A stretch of DNA of 61,659 nt, taken from assembly GCA_964396655.1 (NCBI GenBank), contig CAYNFP010000007.1, forward strand, positions 1 through 61,659. Reading direction: 5' to 3'. Below are positions 59,658-61,659 of this stretch, piece by piece; position 1 is the stretch's first letter, and each line of letters begins with the position of its first letter. Made by a program: the position numbers and the translations under genes. Below the pieces are notes generated by a model. That model was given only the letters and a program-made list of their open reading frames with translations, did not search any database and had not been told where the DNA came from. Source of the stretch: CAYNFP01 sp964396655. Lineage in GTDB: Bacteria; Bacillota_I; Bacilli_A; RF39; UBA660.

Positions 59658-61598
59658 ATGAAAAAACTGTACTTTTTACTTAAAATTGCAACATTTTCTA
59701 TTATTTTCATAACCTTAGTTTTATTGGGATTCTATACATATGCCTTTATTACTCCCAAGATGGAATTAACCACTGTTGGCCAAATTTTGATATATGATGA
59801 CAATGAAAGCTTGGTCTTTGAAAATTCAAGTGGAAATTCATGGGTAAAATTAAAAGATATTTCTAAGAATGTAATAAACGCTACAATTTCGGCCGAAGAT
59901 AAAAATTTTTATAAACATCATGGATTTGACTATTTAAGAATAATTAAGGCGGCTTTGATAAATATTAAAAAATCTTCTAAAGCCCAAGGAGCTTCCACTA
60001 TATCCCAGCAATATGTTAAAAATTTATATTTAGATTTTGGAAAAACTTGGAAAAGAAAAATTGAAGAAGCATTTTTAACATTTGAATTAGAAGTTCATTA
60101 TGATAAAGATGATATATTAGAAGGTTATTTAAATACTATAAACTATGGTGGTATTTACGGAATAGAATCTGCAAGTCAATATTATTTTAATAAAAGCGCT
60201 AAAGATTTAACTTTAGCAGAAGCCACTATTCTAATTGGAGTGCCAAGAAATCCTACTTATTATAACCCTATAAACCATTTAGAAAACGCTAAAAAAAGAC
60301 AAAAAATAATTCTTCAAAGCATGGTTAGAAATAAATATATAACACAAAAAGAAGCAGATGAGGTTTATTATACCAAATTAAATTTTTATGGTAAAAAAGA
60401 TAATAAAACTTTAAGTAGTTTATATTATTATAAAGATGCTGTTATACAAGAATTAAATTCAATAAAAGAGATACCACAATCTTTGATTGATACCGGAGGA
60501 TTAAAAATTTATACAAATCTAAATGTGGAGAATCAAACTATATTAGAAAATAATATTAAAGAAGAACTGGGAAATATAGAAAACATTCAGGTAGCCTCGG
60601 TAGTGATAGATCCAAATACCGGAAAAATATCAGCATTAATTGGTGGTTTTGATTATTCAAAAAGTCAATATAATAGAGTTACTCAATCTGCAAGACAAGT
60701 TGGTTCAACTATGAAACCATTTCTTTATTATGCAGCATTAGAAAATGGATTTACAGCTTCTTCATCTTTTACTAGTGAAGCAACAACGTTTAATTTAGGA
60801 AATGGTAAAACTTATTCTCCTAAAAATTATGGGAATATTTATGCTAATAAAAGCATATCTTTGGCTTCTGCAATTGCATTTTCTGATAATATTTATGCAG
60901 TAAAAACTCATTTGTTTTTAGGTGAAGATGTTTTAGTTGATACTGCTTTTAGAGCAGGTATTAAAACAGAACTAAAATTGAATGCTTCTCTTCCTCTTGG
61001 AAGCAGTGAAATAAATATGTTAGATTTTGCTAATGGATATATAACACTAGCAAATGAAGGGATTAAAAACGAGGTATATTTAATTAAAAAAGTTACTGAT
61101 ATTGATGGAAAGTTATTATATGAAAAAAAAGATAATGAAGAACAAGTTTTAAATAAAAAATATGTTTATATATTAAATGAACTTTTAAGTAATACCTATA
61201 GTTACAGCTTTGTTGATTATACTTCTCCCACTATGTTAAGTGTCAATTCTCTATTAACAAAAAAGTATTCAGTAAAAAGTGGAAGTACTCCTTCTGATAC
61301 TTGGACAATTGGTTATAATCCGGATTTATTAGTAATGGTTTGGTCAGGATATGATGATAATTCTTCAGTAGGTAAAAACGTTTCAAAGGCAAACAAAAGA
61401 ATTTGGGCAAGAACAATAGAAAAGATTTTGGAAAATAAAAATAAAACTTGGTATGAAATTCCAGATAATATATCTGCAGCATTAGTAGATCCTATAACGG
61501 GTTCTCCAAATACTGATTCTAAAAATGCTCTAATGTTTTATATTTCAGGAACCGAGCCCTCTATAAATTATAATAATTTATTATTAAAAGATGAATAA
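59658..61598 (+). CDS. Class A penicillin-binding protein
   Basis: Bifunctional peptidoglycan synthase, 646 aa. One N-terminal helix (about 5-30), GT51 transglycosylase (about 60-240; SAEDKNFYKHHGFDY, GASTISQQYVKNLYL) and transpeptidase (about 310-600) with SxxK in GSTMKP, SxN in FSDNIYA and KTG-like KSGSTPSDTW. GGAGG precedes ATG. It is plus-strand, divergent from rpoE, with no further domain at the end. Confidence 0.95.
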   Translation: MKKLYFLLKIATFSIIFITLVLLGFYTYAFITPKMELTTVGQILIYDDNESLVFENSSGNSWVKLKDISKNVINATISAEDKNFYKHHGFDYLRIIKAALINIKKSSKAQGASTISQQYVKNLYLDFGKTWKRKIEEAFLTFELEVHYDKDDILEGYLNTINYGGIYGIESASQYYFNKSAKDLTLAEATILIGVPRNPTYYNPINHLENAKKRQKIILQSMVRNKYITQKEADEVYYTKLNFYGKKDNKTLSSLYYYKDAVIQELNSIKEIPQSLIDTGGLKIYTNLNVENQTILENNIKEELGNIENIQVASVVIDPNTGKISALIGGFDYSKSQYNRVTQSARQVGSTMKPFLYYAALENGFTASSSFTSEATTFNLGNGKTYSPKNYGNIYANKSISLASAIAFSDNIYAVKTHLFLGEDVLVDTAFRAGIKTELKLNASLPLGSSEINMLDFANGYITLANEGIKNEVYLIKKVTDIDGKLLYEKKDNEEQVLNKKYVYILNELLSNTYSYSFVDYTSPTMLSVNSLLTKKYSVKSGSTPSDTWTIGYNPDLLVMVWSGYDDNSSVGKNVSKANKRIWARTIEKILENKNKTWYEIPDNISAALVDPITGSPNTDSKNALMFYISGTEPSINYNNLLLKDE

Positions 61599-61607
61599 TT
61601 GATTATT

Positions 61608-61659
61608 TGTAGTGATAATATAAAAGTAGACACGATAAAAGGAAAAACGTTCTACTTTT
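61608..61659 (+). mobile_element. Possible left end of an IS3-type element (cut by window edge)
   Basis: TGTAGTGA begins at 61608 followed by AAAAGTAGACACG, which resembles the terminal repeats of IS3-family elements. A 9-bp inverted repeat AAAAGTAGA/TCTACTTTT also lies here and could be the PBP terminator. The element cannot be confirmed because no transposase is in view. Confidence 0.3.

Overview
The window is a low-GC chromosomal segment from a Gram-positive, probably spore-forming member of the Bacilli/Tenericutes side of the Firmicutes, most likely an uncultured gut-type lineage. The support is: an extremely A+T-rich background; a 16S 3' end with a standard anti-Shine-Dalgarno; Gram-positive gene neighbourhoods (S10-spc-alpha ribosomal cluster, hpf-secA-prfB-ftsEX, murA-spoIID-spoIIQ-spoIIID, prfA-prmC-spoIIR); Spo0A and other sporulation genes; and RpoE (delta), WhiA, YitT and long-form HPF. 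TGA is used as a stop and RF2 is present, so the code is not the Mycoplasma code. The lineage assignment is inference.

Layout: 1-2851 is the 5' part of a 23S gene, a tRNA-less spacer, a complete 16S gene and its promoter, all on the minus strand. 2985-4821 holds a DUF402 protein and a CtpA/CtpB-type protease. 4957-19246 is one large minus-strand ribosomal-protein run from rpsJ to rplQ, including secY, adk, map, infA and rpoA, with a structured leader upstream of rpsJ and an unfamiliar coiled-coil gene between rpsN and rpsH. 19287-21851 is a thymidine-nucleotide cluster (tmk, an unusual two-part thyX, a deoxyribonucleotidase). 21937-32251 carries gpmI, spo0A, tpiA, pgk and gap plus a uridine-kinase-like gene; the glycolytic genes are separated by a large cell-surface gene with a G+C-rich, diversity-generating-retroelement-like 3' end, an ORF6N gene and a small unknown gene. 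32345-38689 is clpP, whiA, an EnvC-like M23 protein, ftsX, ftsE, yitT and prfB.

38903-40900 holds a methyltransferase with a strong promoter and a small upstream ORF, two decayed gene fragments (GNAT-like and SEC-C-like) and a phosphoesterase. 41076-48235 is secA, two tandem paralogues of an unrecognised family, hpf and a cold-shock gene. 48473-51249 is a complete agr-type peptide quorum-sensing locus (agrB-agrD facing agrA-agrC). 51303-57185 contains sporulation and envelope genes (spoIIID, spoIIQ, spoIID, rpiB, rpmE, a catalytically degenerate SGNH protein, murA, mntP/ytaF, spoIIR). 57233-61598 is prmC, prfA, rpoE and a class A penicillin-binding protein, and the extreme right edge may be the start of an IS3-type insertion sequence.

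Most interesting points: (1) the DGR-like variable region ending the surface gene at 26366-26490, with no reverse transcriptase in the window; (2) spoIIID, and probably spoIIR and a leader ORF at 39702, which have well-placed Shine-Dalgarno sites but only an ATA codon where the start should be; (3) an agr system with a predicted cyclic pentapeptide built on C-Y-L-M-W; (4) a new small gene inside the spc operon and a new tandem family between hpf and secA; (5) several enzymes with altered active-site motifs (ThyX, Adk, TpiA, SGNH, SpoIIQ).
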